The translations under genes were made by a program, and so were the position numbers. The notes beneath the pieces are model-generated. The model had not been told where the DNA came from and made no database searches. It saw nothing but the letters and a program-made list of their open reading frames with translations. A DNA stretch of 64,000 nt from Haemophilus haemolyticus_L. GTDB taxonomy: Bacteria > Pseudomonadota > Gammaproteobacteria > Enterobacterales > Pasteurellaceae. How positions within the stretch are numbered: position 1 is the stretch's first letter; each line of letters opens with the position of its first letter. The stretch is from assembly GCF_003490595.1 (NCBI RefSeq), contig NZ_QQGY01000004.1, forward strand, positions 115,623 to 179,622, written 5' to 3'. Shown piece by piece: positions 1 to 8,400 of the stretch.

Positions 1-1
1 A

Positions 2-751
2 AAAGAAGATGTGGTGCTTGATAAAAGTTTCTTTAAACCGTTAGAGGGTAAACCAGGTCATTTCCGCACCATTTCAAAAATGTGGGGAATGTGGGAGGCG
101 AGCGAAGATCATTGGAAAGAAGTCATCACAAAATTTTGGGGTTATATTACCTTAATTGATGATGCAATCGGTGAATTATTCGAATACTTAGAAAGAAACG
201 GTCTTTATGACCGCACTTTCTTGGTAGCAACCGCAGACCATGGTGATGCAATGGGGGCGCATCGAATGATTGAAAAAGGTGAATTTATGTTTGATGCCAC
301 CTACAACATTCCGATGATTATCAAAGACCCAAATTCAGACCGAGTCAATCAAGAAGATGATAACTTTGTCTATCTTCACGACTTAACTTCGACAGTGTTT
401 GATTTAGCTAATCAAAAAGTACCTGAAAGTTTTGAAGGACAGAGTATTCTCCCGATTATGCGCCAACACCAAGATAACCAAAGAAAAGGTGTACTTGGTC
501 AACTTGCGGGGCATTTTGTGTATTTTGAACAACGTATGTGGCGTCGTAAAGATTATAAACTCGTATTTAATGCGACTGATGTTTGTGAACTTTACAACAT
601 CCGTAACGATCCAGAAGAAATGCATAATTTATTCTATGATTCACAATATAACAGCATCAAAAAAGAGATGTTGGAAGAAATGCGCGCAGAGATGAAACGT
701 CTGAATGATCCACTGGAAAATTGGGTTTATCGAATTATTGACGAAATTTAA
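2..751 (+). CDS. Sulfatase-family hydrolase, C-terminal part (5' end outside window)
   Basis: The reading frame is open to the left edge (Lys-Glu-Asp precede the first GTG at 11), so this is the 3' part of a longer gene; about 249 residues are visible. The segment FLVATADHGDAMGAHR carries the Asp-His-Gly metal-ligand motif of the sulfatase/alkaline phosphatase superfamily. The tail with CELYNIRNDPEE is typical of sulfatase C-terminal domains. The catalytic Cys/Ser lies upstream of the window. The substrate cannot be told. A strong terminator follows, so it does not appear co-transcribed with the mutarotase gene downstream. Confidence 0.85.
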   Translation, partial: KEDVVLDKSFFKPLEGKPGHFRTISKMWGMWEASEDHWKEVITKFWGYITLIDDAIGELFEYLERNGLYDRTFLVATADHGDAMGAHRMIEKGEFMFDATYNIPMIIKDPNSDRVNQEDDNFVYLHDLTSTVFDLANQKVPESFEGQSILPIMRQHQDNQRKGVLGQLAGHFVYFEQRMWRRKDYKLVFNATDVCELYNIRNDPEEMHNLFYDSQYNSIKKEMLEEMRAEMKRLNDPLENWVYRIIDEI

Positions 752-766
752 CCAAAGTCGTAGATT

Positions 767-796
767 AAGGGCGTATCTGATACGCCCTTTGTTTTA
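767..796 (+). terminator. Rho-independent terminator after the sulfatase gene
   Basis: AAGGGCGTA and TACGCCCTT form a perfect stem (767-775 with 781-789) followed by a T-rich tail. Confidence 0.85.
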
Positions 797-827
797 TCTC
801 TGAACTTTTAAAATTATAGGAATAAAT

Positions 828-1640
828 ATGAAAACAACATTACTAAAAACACTGACACCAGAACTTCATCTTGTTCAACATAATGATATTCCAGTTCTTC
901 ATTTAAAACACGCTGTTGGCACAGCAAAAATCGCTTTACAAGGCGCACAACTTCTTAGCTGGCAACCACAAGGAGTGGCTCAAGATGTATTATGGCTAAG
1001 TGAAGTAGAGCCATTCAAAAATGGCAATGCTATTCGTGGTGGTATACCTATTTGTTATCCTTGGTTTGGTGGCGTAAAACAACCTGCGCACGGTACAGCT
1101 CGCATTCGTTTATGGCAGTTGAGTCATTACGATATTTCATCACATAAAGTGCGGTTAGAATTTGAGTTGTTTTCTGATTTAAATATTATCGAAGCTAAAA
1201 TTGTAATGGTATTTACAGACAAATGTCATTTAACTTTCACGCATTATGGCGAAGAACCTGCACAAGCAGCATTGCATACCTATTTCAATATTGGGGATAT
1301 TAATCAAGTGGAAGTACAAGGTTTACCTGAAACTTGTTTTAATAGCTTAAACCAACAACAAGAAAACATTCCGTCACCGCGTCACATTTCTGAAAATGTT
1401 GATTGCATTTATTCCGCAGAAAAAATGCAGAATCAAATCGTAGATAAAAGTTTCAATCGTACGATTGCACTGAATCATCATAATGCTAGCCAATTTGTCC
1501 TTTGGAATCCTTGGCATAAGAAAACGAGTGGAATGAGTGAAACAGGCTATCAAACGATGTTGTGCCTAGAAACTGCTCGCATTCATCACTTGCTTGAATT
1601 TGGCGAAAGTTTAAGCGTAGAAATTACCCTTAAAGGCTAA
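828..1640 (+). CDS. yeaD: D-hexose-6-phosphate mutarotase (YeaD-like)
   Basis: This 270-residue protein resembles E. coli YeaD, an aldose-1-epimerase-fold enzyme that interconverts the anomers of hexose 6-phosphates in the cytoplasm. Supporting segments are RGGIPICYPWFGG near residues 75-87 and LHTYFNIGDINQVEVQGL around 148-166, where the family's sugar-binding and catalytic residues lie. The length fits the family. ATG 828 follows AGGAATAAAT, an acceptable ribosome binding site. It stands alone between the terminator and the infC operon promoter region. Confidence 0.85.
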   Translation: MKTTLLKTLTPELHLVQHNDIPVLHLKHAVGTAKIALQGAQLLSWQPQGVAQDVLWLSEVEPFKNGNAIRGGIPICYPWFGGVKQPAHGTARIRLWQLSHYDISSHKVRLEFELFSDLNIIEAKIVMVFTDKCHLTFTHYGEEPAQAALHTYFNIGDINQVEVQGLPETCFNSLNQQQENIPSPRHISENVDCIYSAEKMQNQIVDKSFNRTIALNHHNASQFVLWNPWHKKTSGMSETGYQTMLCLETARIHHLLEFGESLSVEITLKG

Positions 1641-1643
1641 ATT

Positions 1644-1720
1644 TTGTTGCATAAGTGGCGTGAATACTATAGAATTCGCGAGATTTTGCTCGTTCCTTAC
1701 GGGCAACAAATTTGAAATCT
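1644..1720 (+). promoter_or_regulatory. Putative promoter and leader hairpin of the infC-rpmI-rplT operon
   Basis: TTGTTG (1644-1649) and TATAGA (1668-1673) are 18 bp apart and could be a sigma70 promoter. The transcript would then hold a hairpin, TTGCTCG pairing with CGGGCAA inside AGATTT/AAATCT arms (1681-1720), ahead of the infC ribosome binding site. Promoter assignment is by eye only. Confidence 0.4.
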
Positions 1721-1769
1721 TTTATTTTTAGCGAAAAGATTTTTACTATTAACCAATAGAAGGAATACG

Positions 1770-2315
1770 ATTATTAAAACCGTAAAAAAAGTGCCGGCAG
1801 TAAATCGCCCAAACCGTATCAATGAAGAGATTCGTGTAAAAGAAGTTCGTTTAATTAACCAAGATGGTGAACAGGCAGGGATTGTTTCTATTCAACAAGC
1901 CCTAGAAATGGCAGAGCAAGCAGAGCTTGATCTTGTTGAAATTAGCCCAAATGCAGAGCCGCCAGTTTGCCGCATTATGAACTACGGTAAATTCCTTTAC
2001 GAAAAAAGTAAAACCGCTAAAGAACAAAAGAAAAAACAAAAAGTTGTGCAAGTTAAGGAAATTAAATTCCGCCCAGGCACAGACGAAGGTGACTATCAAG
2101 TTAAATTACGCAGCTTAATCCGTTTCTTAGAAGACGGTGACAAAGCGAAAATTACCGTGCGTTTCCGTGGTCGTGAAATGGCTCACCAAGACATTGGTTT
2201 TGATGTGTTAGAGCGCGTAAAAAATGATTTAGCTGAAATTTCTGTCGTTGAATCTGCACCGGGTAAATTAGAAGGCCGTCAGGCTGTAATGGTGTTAGCA
2301 CCGAAGAAAAAATAA
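1770..2315 (+). CDS. infC: Translation initiation factor IF-3, with an ATT start codon
   Basis: The product (181 residues from ATT 1770) is IF-3, which binds the 30S subunit and checks the start codon. VDLVEISPNAEPPVC-type and IKFRPGTDEGDYQVK segments match E. coli IF-3 closely, as does the C-terminal VMVLAPKKK. There is no ATG or GTG in a sensible place: AAGGA lies 5 nt before ATT ATT AAA, and GTG 1791 lacks a ribosome binding site. The AUU start is the known device by which IF-3 limits its own translation in E. coli. Unlike E. coli, thrS is not upstream; it lies 46 kb away in this window. Confidence 0.93.
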   Translation: MIKTVKKVPAVNRPNRINEEIRVKEVRLINQDGEQAGIVSIQQALEMAEQAELDLVEISPNAEPPVCRIMNYGKFLYEKSKTAKEQKKKQKVVQVKEIKFRPGTDEGDYQVKLRSLIRFLEDGDKAKITVRFRGREMAHQDIGFDVLERVKNDLAEISVVESAPGKLEGRQAVMVLAPKKK

Positions 2316-2319
2316 GAAT

Positions 2320-2348
2320 TTTGCTGAGATTTCTCAGCAAATCTTTTT
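2320..2348 (+). terminator. Terminator/attenuator between infC and rpmI
   Basis: TTTGCTGAGA (2320-2329) and TCTCAGCAAA (2332-2341) form a perfect 10-bp stem followed by TCTTTTTG. It probably lowers readthrough from infC into rpmI-rplT. The rest of the 210-base gap includes a further GGCAA...TTGCC stem near 2420-2436; this is where L20-dependent control acts in E. coli, but homology of the RNA fold was not tested. Confidence 0.7.
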
Positions 2349-2525
2349 GTTTAAGTTTGACTTAAATGAAAAGACAACTGCATGTTGGGCACACTACGCA
2401 GCCTAACTGCTTTTGAAAAGGCAATTTAATTTGCCTTATGATGGAAATGATCAGTGCTTCCAAGTAACTTTTTAAGTTCGCCTGATTATGTTGTTTTAAA
2501 CGAAAAATGCGGAGTTATTTTAACA

Positions 2526-2723
2526 ATGCCTAAAATCAAAACAGTACGCGGCGCAGCGAAGCGCTTCAAAAAAACTGCTTCTGGTGGTTTCAAGCGTAAA
2601 CAATCTCACTTACGTCATATTTTGACTAAAAAAACAACTAAACGTAAACGTCATTTACGTCATAAATCAATGGTTGCGAAAGCAGACCAAGTTTTAGTAG
2701 TAGCTTGCTTACCATACGCATAA
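2526..2723 (+). CDS. rpmI: 50S ribosomal protein L35
   Basis: The 65-residue basic protein starts [17 protein letters not shown] and continues with the usual [25 protein letters not shown] of L35. The start at 2526 gives the family length; an upstream in-frame start at 2454 would add 24 unrelated residues. GGAG lies 11 nt upstream, a long spacing that fits translational control of rpmI-rplT. It is followed by rplT after 65 bp. Confidence 0.95.
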
Positions 2724-2788
2724 GCCGTTATTTAAGCAAAACGTACGATTAGTTCATTTTAGAAAAATATTACATAGGAGATTAAATA

Positions 2789-3142
2789 ATGGCTCGTGTA
2801 AAACGTGGTGTTATTGCAAGAGCACGCCATAAGAAAGTTCTTAAGGCTGCTAAAGGTTATTATGGTGCACGTTCACGCGTGTATCGCGTTGCTTTCCAAG
2901 CGGTGATCAAAGCTGGTCAATACGCATATCGTGACCGTCGTCAACGTAAACGTCAATTCCGTCAATTATGGATTGCACGTATCAACGCTGCAGCGCGTCA
3001 AAATGGTTTATCTTACAGCAAATTCATCAACGGCTTGAAAAAAGCATCTGTTGAAATCGACCGTAAGATTCTTGCTGATATCGCTGTATTCGACAAAGTA
3101 GCGTTCGCTGCATTAGTTGAAAAAGCAAAATCTGCACTTTAA
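2789..3142 (+). CDS. rplT: 50S ribosomal protein L20
   Basis: The 117-residue basic protein has the L20 signature: [16 protein letters not shown] at the start, [22 protein letters not shown] in the middle, and [15 protein letters not shown] near the C-terminus. L20 is a primary assembly protein of the large subunit and represses its own operon in E. coli. A clear AGGAG precedes ATG 2789. The operon ends at the terminator at 3171. Confidence 0.96.
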
Positions 3143-3170
3143 TTATTTAAAGTTTAGATAAAGAAGAATT

Positions 3171-3195
3171 AGGACGCTGAAAAGCGTCCTTTTTT
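3171..3195 (+). terminator. Terminator of the infC-rpmI-rplT operon (copy 1)
   Basis: AGGACGCT-GAAA-AGCGTCCT followed by six T. The same hairpin recurs exactly at 5323-5347 on the far side of the Sel1/HEPN genes. Confidence 0.9.
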
Positions 3196-3373
3196 CATTA
3201 TTATGATAGATAAGTCTATCTTTTCTATACATTCTAAATTGATAATTTCGCTAAATTGTCCTCCTAAAACCAGTGTGTGTTTTTTAGCCTATTTCTATTT
3301 TTTAAATGATTAAATATAAATAAGAAAAAAGCATTTTTGTTAGTTATTTAAAGTTTAATTTTTAACCTTTTCG

Positions 3374-3418
3374 CACCCAGTATACTGGGTGTTGTTATCT
3401 CTTTACAGAGATAACAAC
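3374..3418 (+). repeat. Two abutting perfect palindromes upstream of the first Sel1 gene
   Basis: CACCCAGTATACTGGGTG (3374-3391) is an 18-bp perfect palindrome. It abuts a 12-bp perfect stem GTTGTTATCTCT (3391-3402) / AGAGATAACAAC (3407-3418) with a TTAC loop. No T-run follows, so it does not look like a terminator. It could be an operator or a structured 5' leader of the Sel1 gene at 3481. A degenerate trace (TACTGGGTA) is seen near 4457 before the second Sel1 gene. The rest of 3196-3480 is A+T-rich and shows no gene. Confidence 0.6.
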
Positions 3419-3480
3419 AAAACATCTTGCTAAACAAAAAAAGTTTGGTATTTCAATTAAGGTTAATTAATAGGTATGTT

Positions 3481-3810
3481 ATGAAACTGACAAAAACACT
3501 TCTCACTAGCGCATTGTTAGCTACTTCAATTTTTTCTTTTCAATCTACTGCTTGGGCAGATACGCCAGAACAGCAGTTTCAACAAGCCGTTGAATCCTAT
3601 AATAAACGCGATTATCAAAAAGCCTTCAAACTTTTTCATTCTTTGGCTGAACAAGGTTATACAGAGGCTCAATATAATTTAGGGTTGATGTATGGCAATG
3701 GGCAAGGCGTGAAACGTAATCTTTCTGAAGCTAAAGAATGGTTCCGTAAGGCTTGTGTTAATGGTCGTATAGCAAAGAGTTGTGAGATTTTTTACAAATT
3801 AAGCAAATAA
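3481..3810 (+). CDS. Secreted Sel1-repeat protein, short paralog
   Basis: This 109-residue protein begins with a signal peptide MKLTKTLLTSALLATSIF ending near AWA-D, so it is probably periplasmic. It then has about one and a half Sel1 (TPR-like) repeats, for example AEQGYTEAQYNLGLMYGNGQ and SEAKEWFRKACVNG. The chosen start gives the same signal peptide as the paralog at 4545; TTG at 3427 would add 18 residues ahead of it. Sel1 repeats mediate protein-protein contacts; the partner is unknown. It may be a decayed or minimal copy of the longer paralog. Confidence 0.8.
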   Translation: MKLTKTLLTSALLATSIFSFQSTAWADTPEQQFQQAVESYNKRDYQKAFKLFHSLAEQGYTEAQYNLGLMYGNGQGVKRNLSEAKEWFRKACVNGRIAKSCEIFYKLSK

Positions 3811-3823
3811 TGGAGATTATGTT

Positions 3824-4426
3824 ATGAAAACTGAAGAAATGAAAAAAATAATCAAAAGCTATAAAGGAATTCTGACTGAATACCAATCGTTGCCAGAAAA
3901 TATTCAAAAATATTTTGAATATCTTCCTGAACTTATCAAAGGTGACTACGAAATTGCTATTGCTTATTTGTTTTTTAAAATCGAACAAGGACAAAATAGA
4001 TTACTTTATGGCGGTGCTGTAAAGTTATTTGCTGCAGATATAGAAGTTGCAAGAAATATCGTGAATTATCATCATTTAACACGTGATGGATTTAAACAAA
4101 TTTATAAGAATATTTTTAATAAATCGTTACCAGATAGGATTATAAAACAATTAAAAGAAGCTGAAAAAACACGTGATAAAGTAGTACACGGAAAACAAGT
4201 AAAAGAAGATCAATTACGACAAGCTATTACTGATTGTTTAATATATGCCAAATTAGTTAATGAAGAAATAAAAAACATTGCAAGTTTTGAGCCTTTTGGT
4301 GATATGCGTGGGTTTAAAGGTCGCAAGGAGTCATTGTCTAAAGACGTGACTCATTTTTTATTAAAAGGATTGGGATTTAGTGGATTTACTTTGTCTGAAA
4401 ATCAACAAGAAAATCGTGCTGAATAA
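3824..4426 (+). CDS. HEPN-motif protein (candidate RNase/toxin) between two Sel1 genes
   Basis: I do not recognise a named family for this 200-residue, mostly helical, cytoplasmic-looking protein. Residues 117-122 read RDKVVH within KTRDKVVHGK, which fits the R-x4-H motif of HEPN domains found in many RNase toxins, abortive-infection proteins and RNA-processing factors. GGAG precedes ATG 3824 by 8 nt and the gene lies 13 bp after the first Sel1 gene. No obvious antitoxin is adjacent unless the Sel1 proteins play that part, and those are exported. A non-toxic HEPN role is equally possible. Confidence 0.6.
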   Translation: MKTEEMKKIIKSYKGILTEYQSLPENIQKYFEYLPELIKGDYEIAIAYLFFKIEQGQNRLLYGGAVKLFAADIEVARNIVNYHHLTRDGFKQIYKNIFNKSLPDRIIKQLKEAEKTRDKVVHGKQVKEDQLRQAITDCLIYAKLVNEEIKNIASFEPFGDMRGFKGRKESLSKDVTHFLLKGLGFSGFTLSENQQENRAE

Positions 4427-4544
4427 AATTTGTTTTTGTCTCCGAGTTTTTTATCTGTACTGGGTATGAATACCTCTGTACAAAGAAAATATCTTACTGG
4501 ACAAAAATTTATCTTCTTTTATAAATCAATTTAGAGATTATTAT

Positions 4545-5312
4545 ATGAAATTAACAAAAACACTTCTCACTAGCACATTATTAGCTACTTCAATTTTTTC
4601 TTTTCAATCTACTGCTTGGGCAGATGTACCAAAAGAGACATTTGAACTTGGCGCTCTATATTACAGTAACGGTGATTATCAAACTAGCCTCAAGCTTTGG
4701 CAGCCTTTAGCTGAAAATGGCTATGCAGAGGCTCAATATGCTTTGGGGGTAATGTATTTTCAAGGGGAAGGCGTAAAACAAGATTATGCTAAAGCGGTGA
4801 AATGGTATACCAAAGCGGCTGAACAAGGCTCTGCATCGGCTCAATATAATTTGGGGACTATGTATTTCAGTGGAGATGGCGTAAAAGAAGATTATGCCAA
4901 AGCTGCTAAATGGTATCGCAAAGTGGCTGAACAAGGCAATACAGAGGCTCAATATCGTTTGGGTTTGATATATAGCCTTGGAAAAGGCGTAAAAAAAGAT
5001 CATTCTGAAGCGACAAAATGGTATACCAAAGCGGCTGAACAAGGAATGGCTAAAGCTCAAGTTAGAATGGGGGAGGCCTATCTTGATGGAATAGGCGTAA
5101 AACAAGATAATGCAAAAGCGGTAAAATTCTTTTCTAAAGCAGCTGAACAAGGCGATGTGGGGGCTCAGACTATCTTGGGTGCATTCTATGAAGGGAAATA
5201 CTTTATTAACGTTGTAGAACGAGACCTTTCTAAAGCTAAAGAATGGTTCCGTAAGGCTTGTGATAACGGTGGTCAAGATGCTTGTAATGCTTTAAGGGAA
5301 TTAGAGAAATAG
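4545..5312 (+). CDS. Secreted Sel1-repeat protein, long paralog
   Basis: The 255-residue protein shares its first 27 residues with the product at 3481 except for one residue (signal peptide MKLTKTLLTSTLLATSIF, cleavage near AWA-D). It carries about six Sel1 repeats of roughly 36 residues, each with A-x-Y-x-LG-x-M-Y and G-V-K-x-D-x-x-KA-x-K-W-Y elements, from about residue 35 to 250. Such solenoids usually act as scaffolds or regulators at the envelope. The gene is followed by the second copy of the rplT-type terminator. Confidence 0.85.
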   Translation: MKLTKTLLTSTLLATSIFSFQSTAWADVPKETFELGALYYSNGDYQTSLKLWQPLAENGYAEAQYALGVMYFQGEGVKQDYAKAVKWYTKAAEQGSASAQYNLGTMYFSGDGVKEDYAKAAKWYRKVAEQGNTEAQYRLGLIYSLGKGVKKDHSEATKWYTKAAEQGMAKAQVRMGEAYLDGIGVKQDNAKAVKFFSKAAEQGDVGAQTILGAFYEGKYFINVVERDLSKAKEWFRKACDNGGQDACNALRELEK

Positions 5313-5322
5313 TTTTTAAATT

Positions 5323-5347
5323 AGGACGCTGAAAAGCGTCCTTTTTT
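5323..5347 (+). terminator. Terminator after the Sel1 gene (copy 2 of the rplT terminator)
   Basis: AGGACGCT-GAAA-AGCGTCCT plus six T, identical to 3171-3195, including the preceding ATT. Confidence 0.9.
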
Positions 5348-5405
5348 GCATTTATGACTTTAAATTTTGTAAAATAATGCCATTAGTTCTCATCTGTTAA
5401 AATCT

Positions 5406-8400
5406 ATGGCCGAAACAATCCCATTAAATCCTATCACGTTGCCTTTAAATCAAATTAGCTTAATCGAAGCATCTGCTGGTACGGGGAAAACCTATACTAT
5501 TGGTTCTTTATATCTACGACTTTTATTAGAGGCGGGAGAAAATAACTTTTCTCGTCCGTTAAATGTGGAAGAAATTCTGGTGGTAACCTTTACGGAAATG
5601 GCGACAGAAGAACTTAAGAAAAAAATTCGTGAGCGTATAACAGATGCGATTGATAAACTCACAGCCTTTGCAGAAACCCAAGATAAATCCGCATTTAAAA
5701 ATGATGAATTTCTTACCGCACTTTGTCATGATTTAGATATTTTTGAGGCAATTCATCGCTTAAAGTTAGCTGAACAAAATATGGATTTAACAGCGATTTA
5801 TACCATTCATGGCTTTTGTCGCCGTATGTTGATGCAATATGCTTTCCATTCCGGCATTCACTTCAATTTAGAATTAATTAAAGATCAATCTGATTTATTA
5901 GTTCGTTTTGCTAATGAATTTTGGCGAGAACATTTTTATCCGTTGGATTTTGAATCTGCGAATTTTATCGCGACAGAATTAGTATCACCAGCAAATGTGT
6001 TGTCTTTGTTGAAAGCGGATTTAGGTAAAGATTTGCAGGTGGAGATTGAAAATAAACAGGCGTTATCTGCACCAATACAAATCTTTTTACCGCAATATCT
6101 TGGTGGTTATCTAAAGGCGTTGAATGAATTAAAGGCATTTTGGTTAGAAAGTGCGGATGAAATTTCAGCGATTATTACCAATGAACTGGAGAAAGATTAT
6201 CCAAAAGATCAGTTGAAATCGTTAAATCGTAAAAAGTACCAAGTAAAGCGTTTAGAGGATTGGATTAATAAAATCAATCAATGGTCAAATAATCCTAGAG
6301 ATTATCAAATTAATACCACATTGAAAGACTATTTCCTACAATCATCTATTGAGAAAAATTGCGAAGAATCAACAGATAAAAATAAAGATAAAAAACCAGC
6401 AACGCCTTTTTATTCCCCGATTTTTGCAGAGCTTGAAAAGCGCGTTAATGTCTTAATGACACCAGATTTACTAAGCAAACTCACTCTTTATCATTATCGC
6501 CAAGGCCTACAACAAAAACTTTTAGACTATAAACTTAATCATCAAGAAAAATCCTTTGATGATTTATTACGTTTGCTTTGTGAAGCCTTGCAAGGCGCGC
6601 AAGGGGATGAATTAGCGGAAATGATTCGTTTCCAATATCCTTTTGCGATGATTGATGAATTTCAGGATACGGATTCACAACAATACGCTATTTTTTCAAA
6701 AATTTATCGTGATAATCCCGAAAAAAATACTGGTTTTATTATGATTGGTGATCCGAAGCAGGCGATTTATCGTTTTCGTGGAGCAGATATTTTTACTTAT
6801 CTAAAAGCCTCAGACGAAGCCCAATCTCGCTTTGAACTCACTAAAAATTATCGTTCAGAGAAGCATTTGGTTGATGGCGTCAATGCGTTGTTTGATTTTC
6901 CTCAATCGCCATTTATTTATCAAAATATTAACTTTACTGCTGTTGATTCTCGTGATGATCATCTGCGATTTTATTTAAATGGCAAAGCCGAACCAGCTTA
7001 TCGTTTTTATCTAACCGAAAGTGACAAAGTGAATAAAACTGAAATGGCAAAAATATGTGCTATTTCTATTCAACATTGGCTAAAAAGTGCGGCAGAAAAT
7101 CAGGCAGTTTTTCAAAACGAAGATACCTGTAAAACATTGCAACCGGCAAATATTGCTGTTCTTGTAAAAAATCGTTACGAAGCTGCTGATGTTATTCAAG
7201 AGTTACAAAAACTTGGTATTGCCTCCGTTTATCTTTCAGAGCAAAGTAGTGTTTTTGATAGCCATGTGGCAGTGGAATTACTAAGAATTTTAAAAGCTTG
7301 CCTAAATGTTGCTGAGCGTCCAATTTTGAATGCGATTGCGACCGCACTTTTCGGTTTAAATGCAGCGGATATTCATCAAATTCAGCAAAATGAGGCTGAC
7401 TGGCAACGTTGGGCAGATAGCTTTGCTCAATACCAACAAACTTGGCAACGCCAAGGAATATTGGCCATGCTACACCAAATTTTATTGGAACAAGGCATTT
7501 CAGAACGCTTATTAAGCCAAGCAACGGGCGAGCGAGATTTAACGGATTTCCTACATTTGGCAGAAATTTTACAACAAGCTGCCACGCTACACGAAAGTGA
7601 AGCGGCATTGCTCAGTTGGTTTGAAAAACAAATTCAAGGCGAAGGTCGGCAAGAGGCTCAAATTCGTTTAGAAAGCGAACGCCAGTTGGTAAAAATCGTG
7701 AGTATCCATAAATCCAAAGGCTTAGAATACGATTTAGTTTGGCTACCATTTTTAGCTGTACCAAGTAAAATTCCAACGGCTGGTGACATGAATGTTTATT
7801 ATTCTAAAGAACGAGATGAAACCTTATGGGATATGGAAAATCGTAATTTAAACGCACTTTATGAAGAAACTTTTGCGGAAGAGTTACGTTTACTTTATGT
7901 GGCTTTAACGCGTGCCAAATATCAAATGGCATTCGCTTTGCCTGCGCAATTTGATAAAAAATGGAATGCCTTGCATTATGTACTAAGCCAAGGTGAAATA
8001 GGCAAGGAAATAGCCTTATCAGCGCCTAAAGATACAGAAACATTGTTGCAAACCTTCAAAGAAAAAATGCAAGATAATGTGGAAATCTGCACTAAGCCAA
8101 ATCTAGAGGCTTTTCCGGCTTTATCAATCAATACAAAAAATGATGAGCTTAAAGCCGCAGAATTTACGGGCAATATTGAGCAAGATTGGCGAATAACCAG
8201 TTTTACTTCAATTGAACAAGCACATCGCCGCCAGCATTATTTCACTGAAAGTGTGGGTAAAAAACACGCTGTTTTTGATGACGCAAAAGATTATGACAGC
8301 CAAAATGCTATTGAAATTTCGACCGCACTTTTAAACGAAAATGAATCAAACATTTTAGATTTGCCAAGAGGTAAACAAGTCGGGACGGCATTGCATCGCC

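Noticed and set aside
3427..3480. Longer start for the first Sel1 gene
   Set aside because: It would bury the signal peptide, which starts exactly at ATG 3481 as in the paralog.
4707..5276. Long minus-strand open frame (189 codons) under the Sel1 gene
   Set aside because: It is the antisense of the regular Sel1 repeats, which keep stops out by codon periodicity; no ribosome binding site and no plausible protein.
7192..7608. Minus-strand open frame inside recB
   Set aside because: Fully covered by the conserved recB reading frame; no start signal or domain.
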